Program-made: the position numbers and the translations under genes
In this document: piece by piece, positions 45,321 to 56,699 of the stretch
Position numbering within the stretch: position 1 is the stretch's first letter
Layout of the letters: every line of letters begins with the position of its first letter
Assembly: GCF_027943255.1 (NCBI RefSeq)
Contig: NC_072896.1
Span: forward strand, 45,100,501 to 45,164,500
Direction of reading: 5' to 3'
DNA length: 64,000 nucleotides
DNA from: Anastrepha obliqua
Taxonomy: Eukaryota > Arthropoda > Insecta > Diptera > Tephritidae
The notes under the pieces: generated by a model
Database searches by the model: none
Told to the model about the DNA's origin: nothing
What the model saw: the letters and a program-made list of their open reading frames with translations, nothing else

Positions 45321-46073
45321 GGGAGGAAACCGGTTTAGGAGGCCGAAATTTTGGTGTTCTTCGTGAATTTTTTGAACAAGGAAAGAATAATCAGAAATTG
45401 TTTGAACTTGGAGAGTATTTTACTCATATTTTTAAGTACACTTTAAAATTCTTTCAAGCGATTTCCGCCGGAAATAGTGGCGTTAGAGCGTGTTGTCCAT
45501 GGACGATCGCCCTCCTAGTATCTTGCTGGTGAGCATTCCTGAAGTTGCAATTTTTCTCCGTAATCAACAACAAATTTTTTTTTTTCGTTAACAACAAGTT
45601 TCCTAAGAATATGAACCTAATTTTGATAAAACAATGTTGAAAATTGCATCTTTGAGGCGCTTGAACACAATGTAATTTTTTCATACCATATTTTTTCATC
45701 TATTTTGCTTAAAAAAATATTTTTAATGATAATATAATTCCAGAATTAGGTTCATATGAATTAGGATTGAATAAAAAATACTCCGAAAAATATATTGTAT
45801 AATACTCCGAAAAATCAATATTATAACGATTGGTCGATAAGTTTTTTGAGCTAGAGTGCCCACCAGTTGTAAAAAGCAGTTTTGAGAAAAACGTCGTTCT
45901 AACTAACGCGCGCTACGGTGCGGAACCGACGGGCAGTCACTGAAGCGCTCATAGAATCGGAAATAATGCGAATTTCGCTTTAAAATTTATACCACATATT
46001 TTTGAGTAGTTATACTAACAATTTATGCAATAAAAAATGTCGATTTTTTGATAAGTCTAAACTGGTTTCCCCC
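45321..46073. mobile_element. TTAA-flanked non-autonomous DNA element
   Basis: A 753-bp stretch with inverted ends GGGAGGAAACCGGTTTAG and GGGGGAAACCAGTTTAG, flanked by TTAA at 45317-45320 and 46074-46077. TTAA target duplication is the hallmark of piggyBac-type transposons. The interior is AT-rich and has no transposase; the 81-codon minus-strand frame at 45454-45699 has no known domain. A piggyBac-driven MITE is the best explanation, but the ends start with GGG instead of the usual CCC. Confidence 0.7.
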
Positions 46074-46087
46074 TTAAGTAAGTAATA

Positions 46088-46325
46088 AAAGCCGTATCGG
46101 AATTGGTTGACGCGTTATTACTATTCGGAAGTGCACAGATTTGAAACACGGGCATGAAACACCAAATGATAGAAATTTTTTTTTAATAGTGGTCCTCTCT
46201 CGGCAAGCAATGGCAAATCTCCGAGTATATTTCTGCCATGAAAAAGTTCCTCAAAAAAAAAAAAACAAAAAACAGCCGCTGTTCGGAGTCGAATTCAAAA
46301 TGTAGAAGGTCACTCCAATTTTGGA
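46088..46325 (+). mobile_element. tRNA-derived SINE copy, plus orientation
   Basis: The head (GCCGTATCGGAATTGGTTGA, decayed B box GATTTGAAACAC) is followed by the body AATAGTGGTCCTCTCTCGGC, GGCAAATCTCCGAGTATATT, TCTGCCATGAAAAAGTTCCT and a poly-A run, ending near GGTCACTCCAATTTTGGAAC. It starts about 11 bases beyond the TTAA-flanked element. Confidence 0.8.
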
Positions 46326-47889
46326 ACAAAATCAGGATTAATCACGATTGTAAAACCTCATACGTTTTCCTTTAAAATTTCGTAAAATCTCTTAATCGAA
46401 TTAAATTAGTTTTACGCCTATTTTTCATGTACAAAATATTCATTTAAAACCTAAATTTCAAATTTTCTAATTATTTGCTCAATGCACCTTCTTAGGTGAG
46501 GGAGCCTTTATGAATGCAAAATTTGTAATAATACAAAAAACTCCATTTCATAGTTTTAACTATTTTTTAGTCATTATTTTACTAATCGGGCTTACCAAAA
46601 GTGTTAATCACTTCCACATATGGATGCAGCTACTCACAGTTCATTGATTGCAATAGTTGTGATCGCATTTCCTAAAACGTGAACAGCTTCAACTTTTCAA
46701 TTTCATTAGCTACCAAACCTGGTAGCTGTTTCTTTCTACCTCTTTTCGTCACCCGCCTGTCGAAATACTTGCGCACTGTGACAGCAACGCACCATGGCAA
46801 TAAATGATTAATTGTATCAAATCTAATTTTTTAGTTGTATTCTGTGTTTGGGAGTGCGGACGAGTGTGTGTACGCATGTATGCATGTGTGTTGGTATACA
46901 GCGTGAACCTTTTGGAGACCTGTATGATTGTATTTAGTTTTTATAAGTAGATAAGTGCGTACGATTGTTTTTGATTTCACTTATACACTTACATCCATAC
47001 AGACATACATATGTTTGTACTTATAAACTTTCGCTCGTTAGAAGTGCAGCAGCAAGAGCTAAATACATAACTACAACAAATACCCAACAGGGAAATCCGT
47101 TAGTATTGATCGTGCTCGCTGCGAGTGTGTTCCTTCTCTTTTACAAGTAAGCAATTCAGCTACATATAATATATTCTCTGAAGCGTCAATGGCTCCCTGT
47201 AACACACAGCTCTTGCGGTGGTTTGGTATAAGTACTCAATTTGACTGATGAGACGCTCTATACTTTTTTGTCGTTCTATACTTCGTTTATTCGGAGAAAA
47301 AGAGGCATAAATTTGGGAATTTTTCTTGGCGAAATCGATGATGTAGTTTATTCAGTCAAATTCCATATAATAATGAAACATTTTAACAATATTTTTCCAC
47401 ATTCTCATTGCGAAATATTGAAAATTAGGCGAGTGATAGTAAATCTCCAGAGGCGTCTCAAAACAAAAGTTGTTTTTCGGTGTACACCTTAATTCACAAC
47501 AAAATATCCTGATCCCCAAAAAGCAAAACAATGCATTTGTTTAAGGAGATGTTTCTCGAGGAATTCTTGAGAGAGGTTTTTTCAATTTTTAAATTATTCG
47601 TAACACTTTGAAGCCAAAAACCAGATTTTTGCAAAAAAACAAATTGCATAATTTTATTAAAAAAAGTCTCAGGAATTGGGTGAAGAATTAAACCATTTAA
47701 AAGCGTTGGTCGAGATTTTGAGTTATAGCATACACGGACTTTAAACATAACAAGTTTTAATGAAGAGCAGTTTATAAAACCCGGCCTGGAGCAACGAACA
47801 CTGAAATATTCAGAACTTCTGATTGCTTTGATACAATATTATTGAGATTTAAAATATACAAAAAATTAAAAATAAGGTCAAATACCTTT
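46326..47889. other. Long spacer, no supported gene
   Basis: Mostly AT-rich. A 61-codon frame at 46965-47150 ends with a hydrophobic run (LVLIVLAASVFLLFY) but lacks an ATG and good splice signals. The remaining frames are short and unassigned. Confidence 0.4.
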
Positions 47890-48660
47890 TGTGTTAATGG
47901 GATAGCTCCCGAAGCGTCACGTATTTATGCTGAAGCATATCCAAGTCACCTTCGCATCAAATGTTTGGAAGGCCTCACGAAAGATTGCGTTACATCTGTT
48001 CATTGAACAAACAGTGCCATTTAACCGGAAGATCAAGATCCGGTATCTGTCCCTAGAGCAGAAGATGAAATTCTAGCGCGGTATCAGCAGAGGTAGAATG
48101 AATCCTGGTCTTAACTCAACTCGATCCACAAGTATGTTTGGATTTTGCCGCTGGCTTTTACGCAGTGATTCTGAAAACCTCTGCCTTTTTGTCAACATCC
48201 TATTTTCTGATGAGCTTAAGTTCTCACGAAATTGAGTAATTAATTTTTATTATTTATTATTTTATTATTTTATTATTTATTGTAATTCACATATTTGGGC
48301 CAATGGAAATCCCGTACTCTAAAGGAATCTGGACGCCCCAGACACGTGTTTTTGTTTTGGAATTTGTATAGGTATTGTAAGCGATAAGTTTCTAAGTCCA
48401 AACTGATTAACAGACGCTACTTATTTAGTTTATCTGCAGAACAGAATTGTTGATCTGTTGGACGACATTTCTTTGCGTCAAAGGCCACAAATGTACATAG
48501 TTCCAGCAGGACGGCAATTGCTCGATTACAGTTAGAGAGAGCTCAACCTGTTTTATGCAAGAATGATGAAAGAATACAAGACTTGGCTATCTGAAGCCAA
48601 ATTGCGAGAATAACTTTAGCTGCTACGTCATCGGGGCGTTGACAGCACAATTGTGCCCAC
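47890..48660 (+). pseudogene. DUF4817-type transposase relic
   Basis: Plus-strand blocks: ARIYAEAYPSHLRIKCLE (the helix-turn-helix start), HIWANGNPV (the HxWAxxNP motif after the first Asp), GIVSDKFLSPN, DATYLVYLQNRIVDLLDDIS and RQRPQMYIVPAGRQ (degenerated QxDGAPAH region). Stops between them. These motifs belong to the DDE transposase group with a DUF4817 N-terminus that is frequent in insects. Ends not located. Confidence 0.65.
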
Positions 48661-48896
48661 ACGTATTCTTACGCTCTTCCAATGAGTCATTGTTTAGATG
48701 ACAACGAAAAAGCATTGACAGTGGCTATGTTGATTTTTTCTCACATCATCAACACAATTTCAGTTTTTGCCAACCTCTGTCGTAAGTATAACCGCTATTA
48801 TCTCACTTCTTACTTCAACAAACTAGAGAGCCAATTAACAGTTTACGTTGACGACATCTTGGCACTCTGTGCATCAAGTATCACGAACTATGTTTA

Positions 48897-48985
48897 ACAC
48901 GACTCCAACAAATGGAGGAGCCCTCAATTTTATGCTACCTCTGAATGCTAGAAAGACATAATAAAAACTTTTTTCATGGATATTA
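48897..48985 (-). mobile_element. tRNA-derived SINE remnant
   Basis: ACTCCAACAAATGGAGGAGC through ACTTTTTTCATGGATATTAG aligns with the body of the SINE at 34600-34914 with many changes. Only about 90 bases remain. Confidence 0.6.
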
Positions 48986-49620
48986 GAAAAGAAAATATCT
49001 TGCTCATTATTTCAAAGATATAACATTTGAACTTCTTTTTGCGATAAGTACATAGGGAGACAAATTTGGAATAGAAGATTAGTAAGGAAGACTTATCTTT
49101 TGGTAAGAATTCGTTTATGAAGAAATGCTGTCATGGTTATCCACCCAAAGGTTAAATTTACTAAGTTTTAGTAGAGTCAACTTTGTTATTATGCAGTCGG
49201 GATCGCAACTAAACTTTCTATGGCATGGGAAAAAGCCACCATGGCTGGCTCCCTTCTCAAATGATTTTAACAGTGAGCGATAACAAGTAGATGATCACTT
49301 TTGAATTAATTAACGAAGTGTTGATAGATATGAGCCAGTAGAGAAACTTAAAAAAGTGAATATTTCTTCCTCTAAACTCGATATGCTCCAGTTAGAATAA
49401 GGATTGTTACCGCAGTTTTTCAACACTCCATATACGACTTTTATTATACGGTGCTTTAGTCTACCGACAAACAGATTCCTTTGCATACTGGCCAAAGAAG
49501 CAATAGGGCAGGGATCGCATTAGGTTAAGAAGTGGACTAATTGGATCTCCCTTGTTTAAGGTATAGAGAGCTAATTTTGAATGAATTTACTTAGTTTCTT
49601 ATTGATGTGCTACGCAGACA
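48986..49620. other. Spacer, nothing recognised
   Basis: AT-rich with short unassigned frames. Confidence 0.35.
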
Positions 49621-49622
49621 TA

Positions 49623-50501
49623 AAGGGTTTTCCAATTAGAGGTGTTATTCCCGTAAAAGATCAATGGCTTCGTTGCTTGTGTGGCACATAACGCCGCCTT
49701 GTTGGCAATAAACGTTGTCCAGATCAATACCATCCAATTCCGGCCATAAAAACTCGTAAATCATCTCTCGATAGCTCAAGCCATTCACCATAACTGTTGC
49801 TTCAGCTTCATTTTCGAAAAAGTAAGGACCAATGACTCCGCCGGACCATAAGCCGCACCAAACAGTCACACGTCGAGGATAGAGAGGCTTTTCAACAATA
49901 ACTCTTGGATTTTCTGAGCCCCAGATCTGACAATTTCGCTAATTACCGAAGCCACCTAGGTGTAAATGAGCCTCATAACTCAAAATGATTTTTCGATGGA
50001 ATTCCGGATCATTTTCATGCATTTCAACGACCCAATTAGCAAAGACCCGACGTTGTTGATGATCGGCCGGCTTGAGTTCTTGTGTTAACTGGACTTTATA
50101 AGCTTTAAGATCCAAACCTTTATGCAAAATACGGTGTAATGACGTTTGTGGAATGCCTAATTCCAAAGAACAAAGAGGAATGGACAAACCTGGTTTTTCA
50201 TCCAACACTTTCGGCTACAACAGCAACATTTTCGGCTGTTTTTAAGCGACGTGCACGGGTTTTATTCTTCACATCACTTACAGCTCGAATTTTTTCACCA
50301 ATTTCTGTATTGCGGTCCGACAAGGTGCTTCACGATGACCCAAAAATGTTCGAGTTTTAGGAAACGTCTCTGCCAAATTTTCACCATTTTTATTAATGGC
50401 GTAGTTTCTACTTGTCAAATATCAAGAAATGGCAGCTTCAAAAGTGATATCTACCGAAATAACGGGCTATTCAAAATAACACCTGCTATTGGAAAACACT
50501 T
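49623..50501 (-). mobile_element. Rosa-type mariner, internally deleted, copy B5 (longest)
   Basis: An 879-bp element flanked by TA (49621-49622 and 50502-50503), ends AAGGGTTTTCCAATTA and AAGTGTTTTCCAATAG. Minus-strand frames read GLSIPLCSLELGIPQTSLH, YKVQLTQELKPADHQQRR, ILSYEAHLHLGGFGN (first Asp changed to Tyr), MTVWCGLWSGGVIGPYFFEN, WPELDGIDLDNVYCQQGGVM (second Asp changed to Gly) and CHTSNEAIDLLRE, then a jump to the 3' end that removes the third Asp. It keeps the most of the N-terminal half in this set. Confidence 0.87.
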
Positions 50502-50503
50502 TA

Positions 50504-52439
50504 CAACATCAAATGCTAAGTATCTATGACGTCTTATTAAATAAAATATAAAAAATAATAATAATTAGCGAAGTGGCTCATTGCTGGCAAAATGGCGTTA
50601 GTGCTGCACAAGAAATTAGTTTGACCACTTCAAGTTTTTCCTGCTGGGAATTTGTTGTGCGTACGCCATTGCGTTGGTCAACCAACGACTCAGTCGACCG
50701 GCCGACCGACCGCCCGCCGCCAATTGCACTTGTCGCTGTTGCCGTTGCCAGTGTTGTTGTTGCTGCAGCCGCCTTGCCAGACCAGTTGGTGCGCACAGCG
50801 ATCATAGTGCAGGTGCTGCAATTGCTGGCGTGTTGCGCTATTTTTGTTGTTGTTATTATTGGTGCGTGTAGTTATTTATTTTAAAGCTATAACAAGAAAT
50901 ATGATTTTTAAATGCATTAATTGCAAGTGAAAAGCAATAAATCCCCCCAAACGCGTAGTGCAACATGTTACACTTTTGGTGCTACAGAGAAGTAAAAAAA
51001 TATTGTAAATAAACAATTTTAACTACGTGCGCGTAAATGCAATCGTATTGACTGTATAAAGATATTTACGGCTTATAGTCGCTCATAAGTACGTTGTATG
51101 TGCATACATACTTACATACATACATACATATTATATGTAACTCCATATATGAGCTCGTTCGAATAAAGTAACGCGTATGTAACAATTTTTGGTCGAAAAA
51201 ATCCCTCTACTATTATTATTTGATTCCTTTTTGTTATTGCAATGCAGAGAAAGTGTTTTAAAAATCAATACTGTGTACATAATTACATACATACGCTCGT
51301 ATGGAGGCTAAAATCGCATTGGCTTTGCTATTACTAACTAATCGATAAGTTTACATAAATCAGAGCGTAAATTTGATTGATGAAAGTGACGGAAAGAAAT
51401 ATTTTGTGATTATTAGCACTCGTTCTAATTACATTACAAAAGACGTGTAAGAATGTAGAAAAAATTGTACGTATAGAAATGGTTTATACGCCGAAGCGCA
51501 CCAACTTTCACTTGCAATCAAGCGTATCCCTTACATTGCCATTGCCGTTCTTTAAATTTGTGTTTTTTCACTGCTTAATAAATTTGTGACTTAAAGCTGA
51601 TATGATATTTCCGAAAATATGTATTGGACTACGCTGCACCCGAATATAATTCGGCTAATCCGAAACAGGGTGCAGGGTGCTAATTAGTCGCGAGTATTTG
51701 TATTAATATTTCGAATTTTTCTCAATGAAAGGAGTGGGCTAAATGATAAGAAATAATTTGCTCATTTTCGAAAATGGTATTACCGGTAAAATACTTTCGG
51801 AAATGGATTTCAGGTTCGAATTCTCTGTACAAACTTTCTCAATAAATTTTAGTATTTTCCTATTTTATTTCCTCCTCTGGTAAAATATGTTTACCAAGCT
51901 CGATGCCAGCACATGGTTGGCGGTTTATCCCCCGCCCTACTGAATCTGCACATTGCATTGGAAAATATTTCCAAATAAGTAAGTTGATAATTCAATCTAC
52001 AATGTCTTGATATGTTTCCTGTGGTGATTCTAAAATAAATAAGGGGACAGATTCCTGTAAAATTTCGAAAAAAAAAATGTGTGTCCATAAGTTCGAAAAG
52101 TTATTGACCGATCTCTCTGAAAGTTTGCACACATCTTTTTTATGATATTACTATGTCTATGTGAATTTACAATTTCGAAAAAATAATTTTTTCGAAGCAA
52201 AAATAGTAGGAAAATTCGCCCCAAAATTCATTTCTTTTTTTGAAGCATTTTATTCCGCGAATTTTTTTTCCATTTGTTTTTAATTTATACAGAAATTAGG
52301 ACATTAATAAACAAAAAAATGTTTGGATTTTTGTATTCAGGTCACTGACGCCGATGCTACAATGCCCGCCGAATGATGGCCGTTTATAGGTATCTGCCCC
52401 CTTAAGGTTAAATCAACCTAACAATAATTTTGATTGTCC
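50504..52439. other. Non-repetitive block and AT-rich spacer
   Basis: At 50560-50880 there is a GC-richer, repeat-free stretch (GACCGGCCGACCGACCGCCC, GTTGTTGTTGCTGCAGCCGC) typical of fly leader or control DNA; overlapping frames show no domain. CATACATA runs lie at 51110-51130. The remainder is AT-rich and unassigned. Confidence 0.4.
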
Positions 52440-53120
52440 CTCTATGATCTTCTTTATCTTTCCTCTACTTCCGGAATAGGAGCGGAGAAGTTACCCCGTC
52501 CTAGGTCGTAAAATTCCATTTCGTTTCGTGTAATTCCTAAAGCTCTGGAATACTTAGAATGCGTGCCTGGCTGTTCTGGCCTAAGATATTCAGCTTATCA
52601 TGCCAGCACCCGTTTTGGTGTACTTTGAAAAAATTGAGCCATGCTTCTGGTGTTAGAATTCCGTCTAGGATTAAAGTGAGGGCGTATTTCTATTGCGTAG
52701 ACTTCTGCTGGAAAATTACTCGTATTCTTGCCCAATGACGGTTCCGAGGATCTTGTACTTTCATCGGGGAAGAATCCGTCCGTGTATCATGTTCTCGTTT
52801 ACCTTTTAGGTTCCAGATAACCCGTTCCAAGTCTTTGTATTGCCCAGTTCAGTCTTAAAGCGTTAGACAAAACATTGGTATCATCATGCCCAATGGCACT
52901 GCGGTCCCAGTCGTTAGTTCAGCAAGAATATCAAACCTCCTGCCATTTCAATGAACGACTGAGCTAATATTGGTTGTTCAAGGATATCCTTCCTCGCTAC
53001 GGATTGGACATGATTGTAAGTGCCAATTATGTATGCCAAGGGTCCTTCAAAATTTAGATTCCTTCAGGTTTCACTCATTTTTCGAAGTACGCCTCTTAAC
53101 AATTATATCCAACTACAAGC
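52440..53120 (-). pseudogene. I-type LINE RNase H relic, heavily decayed
   Basis: On the minus strand DGFFPDESTRSSEPSLGKN, NFPAEVYAIEIRPHFNPRR and FFQSTPKRVLA suggest the RNase H start (TDGSK...FxAEVYAI). The sequence is scrambled by frameshifts and the remaining motifs are not readable. The assignment rests mostly on AEVYAI and the preceding DG. Confidence 0.5.
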
Positions 53121-53174
53121 ACACCTACAAATAAAATCTGCTAAGCAGTCAATTTATGAATACCTAATGGTTGA

Positions 53175-53700
53175 GAATGTCGAGATGTCTTCTTCTTCTT
53201 CTTGATTGGCGCAATAACCGCTTACTTGATTTTTGCCAAGGATAACAAAGCGCTCCAGTCGTTTCTTTCGAGTATAATACTAACCGGTGCCAGTTGGACA
53301 AACCAAGTGAAGCCAGGTCTTTCTGCACCAGATCTTTCCATCTGAAGAGGCCTTCCTCTTCGTTTGCTACCACCTGGTACCGCATCGAATACTTTCAGAA
53401 CTGGAGAATTCCGTCACTTCATCGGATGTTGTCAACGTCCACGCTTCTGCGCCATACGTGAGGACGGGCATGATGAGAGCCTTGTAGAGTGTTAGTTTTG
53501 TTCGTCGAGAGAGGACTTTACTACTCAATTGCCTACTTAGTCCAAAGTAGCTCTTGTTGGCAAGAGAGATTCTACGTTGGATTGCAAGGCTTTCATTGTT
53601 ATAGGTGTTGGTGGCTGGTTCCTAAATAAACGAAGTCTTTTACAACCTGGAAATCATAACGGTCAGCAGTGACGTAGGTGCCGATACATGACTGCGCCCA
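53175..53700 (-). pseudogene. RTE-type LINE relic, internally deleted
   Basis: At 53400-53640 the minus strand encodes IQRRISLANKSYFGLSRQLS, LTLYKALIMPVLTYGAEAWT, nearly the same as the copy at 8.5-9.0 kb. It then jumps to RWKDLVQKDLASLGLSNW (53320-53260), the distal C-terminus, so the section between (FERKILRK...) is deleted. A (CTT)n-like run lies at 53185-53203. Confidence 0.75.
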
Positions 53701-53985
53701 CTGCTTATTTGATTATGGGAGGTAGTTCGTTTTGTTCTCTTTCGCCAACAGACCCATTGGAAGTTCCGGATCGCCATTCACTTGGGAGTGGACAGGACGT
53801 TTCTTGTGCATATAGTCCAAGCAGCTCACAACTTTCGCACTTCGCCCAAGTATCCTCTGGGTACCTTCCGAACATCCGTTCGAGAGCGAACTAAAGTGAG
53901 AAGACGAAGCAACCCAGGATATCTGATAGTGAGGTGGTTTGGGACCCGCACCTAACACAGCAGCACACAACACAACAGCTGCAAT
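53701..53985. other. Spacer, nothing recognised
   Basis: Frames of 60-90 codons on both strands without known motifs. Confidence 0.3.
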
Positions 53986-53989
53986 ATTC

Positions 53990-54293
53990 TCAACAGAACA
54001 TCCAGTCCTTTTTCTAGCCTCAACAAACCCAGTTTCTTGAAATTTTTCACCAACCCTAGAATTGTCGACTCATTTGGATGAGTATTTCCCCAAAAAACAT
54101 CACGTATTTTGGTGTTCTTAAAGATCGACCAATTTTATAATCAGCTTCAATAATTTTAACGCGTAAATCTATCGTGTAAAATTTGTAAATCTGTCAGTCG
54201 ACAAATGTCAAAGATGTCATAAAGGCGAAAGAAGAAATTATTATAGGAATTATTCACTACTGACGCCTTGGCGTCTCTTTTGAAAGACCCCTT
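53990..54293 (-). pseudogene. DDE transposase N-terminal relic (DUF4817-like) with terminal repeat
   Basis: From the right end on the minus strand: a TA then AGGGGTCTTTCAAAAGAGAC and AAGGCGTCAGTAGTGAATAA, typical of a terminal repeat. Coding follows as ILKLIIKLVDL- and KNTKIRDVFWGNTHPNEST with LVKNFKKLGLL, the HPNxSTIxxLVxKFxxxG helix-turn-helix of DUF4817-type transposases. Catalytic region absent. Confidence 0.55.
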
Positions 54294-54492
54294 ATATTTT
54301 CTCAGAAAAAAATCGAGTCTCGCTTTCAAGCTCTCGCCACGTTTATGTATCAGCTAGTTTTTGCACATACATATTTGCTCAAGTTTTCGGACTCGGTATG
54401 CAATTAGGTCCGAAATCCTGTTTCTTCTACAATACTCCTATAGTAAGCGCAAATTTCGGCACCCAATAAACGCACTTCCTCTCTCTCTCTCT

Positions 54493-54628
54493 CTCCTATA
54501 TCTCTGCCTCTCCTATATCTCTCCCTCTTCTATATCTCTACCTCTCCTATATCTCTTCCTCTCCTATATCTCTCCCTCTTCTATATCTCTTCCTCTCCTA
54601 TATATCTTCCTCTCCTATATCTCTCCCT
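54493..54628. repeat. 17-bp minisatellite, eight units
   Basis: Eight units of CTYCTATATCTCTNCCT follow a (CT)n run at 54475-54492. Because 17 is not a multiple of three, the 101-codon frame across it (54361-54666) shows a repeat of 17 residues per three units, and is not evidence of a gene. Confidence 0.92.
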
Positions 54629-54766
54629 CACTCTCCCTCTATATAAGAGGAAAGAGTAGGATCTGAAGAGCTTCATCATCATCTTTTGGCTCTGCAGCTC
54701 TTTGTGAGCTAGACATGGGACCTCCATACGTTTCGAATGCTTGCGACTTTTTTCCAGTTCGTTATC

Positions 54767-55123
54767 CTAAGTTTCTTGATCCTCTAGTTCGTCGGTCCAT
54801 CTTGTTCTCGGCCTTCCTCTTGCTCTAATGTTGAACGCTCTGGCTTCTACGATTTTCTTTTGCGCCCTCGTACCGTCCATTCTTGTAATGTGACCCAGCC
54901 ATCTTAACCGCTGCGCTTTGATGAAACGTATAACATTTTCACCCTTTATCAGTTGATCTAGCTCGTCGTTCCATCTTATAAGCCACTCGCAGTGATCTTT
55001 GATTGATCCGAAAATTCTTCTGAGTACTTTTCGTTCGAAGGCTGGCAGTTTTGTTTTACCTGCTTCAATTAGCGTCCACGATTCAGCTGCATAGCTCTGA
55101 AGACCTTGGTGACCTCCAATCAC
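54767..55123 (-). pseudogene. RTE-type LINE C-terminal relic, divergent
   Basis: A clean 118-codon minus-strand frame: YAAESWTLIEAGKTKLPAFE, RKVLRRIFGSIKDHCEW, RWNDELDQLIKGENVIRFIK, QRLRWLGHITRMDGTRAQKK and RARGRPRTRWTDELEDQE. Same blocks as the copy at 8.5 kb but clearly different in sequence, so another RTE lineage. Only the C-terminal end is present. Confidence 0.75.
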
Positions 55124-56699
55124 TCCGTATGGGAAATCATGGATGTCGAAATCTTCTGAGTGGAAATTCTAAGTAATATATAAGCGAGGTCAGCAAAGTC
55201 TTAAAGAATAGATTCATTGGCAAAACTACAGTAAAAATATTTTATGATAGGCTGGGCATGCTTTTACCAATAACTTCAAAGATTCCAGTCATATGAGATG
55301 GCGGACTAATAACTTTATTTAGATAAATCTATAGCAATAGCATACAGATATCTTTTTGAACCAAGGTAGAAATTTAGCTGCACTTTCTTCAACTGATTTG
55401 CCGTTAGTATCTTCAGTATCCCTTACAGTAAAGTCTCCATAAGCTACGGCTGAACGATAGCGAAGAATCTTTCTAGCATTTCCTGCTCGAATGCACAATA
55501 TCCGCTATGAAAAACTATCAGTTATCACTATTTCGTGTTTCGTCACTATTAGCACGTCTGAAACATATTTTTCTGCTGAAAACTGGCTTGTAATATATGC
55601 GTAATATTTTTATGAATATTTCTTTGCTTTGGATTTGAAGTCTCCTAAAAAATTACCAAACCGACCATTGGAGTATTAGTTAGACAGACCTTTTTTTATT
55701 ATTTTCTAGACTGTCAATTACAGTAGCATATCAAACATTGAAGGCAGGCCCACTAGCGAATGACTGACTGGTTGGTATGCAAAGGTATGCGGTGTTCCAA
55801 AAAGGGTGAATATACCAAGAAACGAGCACATAGCAAAACAACATACGTATGTGCCATCCAAATGAAGCCAAAACAGCTTACGCCAGGACTAAAAGCCAAT
55901 CAAAGATCCGAAGCAAAGAAAGACATTCGGTATAATGCGTCAGTCAATCAGTCAGTGGTAGCCGAGACGACAAAAAATGCAACGAAATCATTGAAGCGGC
56001 TAATGGTAGTTGCTTTGCAACGCATTTTAGTTGTTGTTTTTGTTTGTGTTTTTTCTGGTGCGTTGCGTACGCACCTAGTCGGCAAATGGGCTACCATTGG
56101 AAAATTGGGCGCGTTTCTGAGTGACAAACAGCGGACGGACGCAGCCAGCCGACAAGGTGCATGGATTGCCAGTTAGAGGAGGCATTAAGCGGCGCGACAA
56201 ACTATGAGACGCTAATGTGCCGCTGTGCGCTACGGCAACAATTCGTTATGGTGAAATCGGTGTTGCACTGTCAACAGCATAAAAAAATTGAATAGAAAAA
56301 AATACAGCAACTGTTAGAAAAAAAAAATTAAAAAATATAAAAAAAAAAGTTAAACAAGTGAGGAAGGCTAATTTCGATCCGAACTGAAATTTGTATACCC
56401 GCGCATATTTTAGTAAAATTTTATGAGGACTGGCTGTTAATTTTTGGAATCTCATAGACAATGAAAGAATTAGCCTGAAGCATCATAGGGACGGAAGAAA
56501 ATTTAGTTTTAGCATATGAAGTGGGGGCGAGGTTTTACCCGATCTTAATTATATTTATGTCGGAGCTAAATGAGGTGGAGAGCAGCACGTGAACCAGGTT
56601 TGGATGAGTTGTTTTAAGTCTAAGTACATATCGAGATACGCGCATTTTCCTGAAACTGGACGTGGCACCGCTTATGTTTTTAATTTTACTTACCACCCT
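55124..56699. other. Spacer with a repeat-free block
   Basis: The plus-strand frame 55760-56176 (138 codons) is basic, then hydrophobic (RILVVVFVCVFSGALR) and shows no known domain. 55950-56240 has no transposon similarity and could be conserved non-coding DNA. 56280-56350 is poly-A rich. Confidence 0.4.

Noticed and set aside
46965..47150. Frame ending in a hydrophobic run LVLIVLAASVFLLFYK, possible small membrane protein
   Set aside because: No ATG start, weak acceptor context and no recognised family; the hydrophobic run alone is not enough.
54361..54666. 101-codon frame with repeated Leu/Ser/Tyr peptide
   Set aside because: It is the translation of a 17-bp minisatellite, not a gene.
55760..56176. 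138-codon plus-strand frame, basic then hydrophobic
   Set aside because: Composition changes along the frame and no motif was recognised; listed as spacer.
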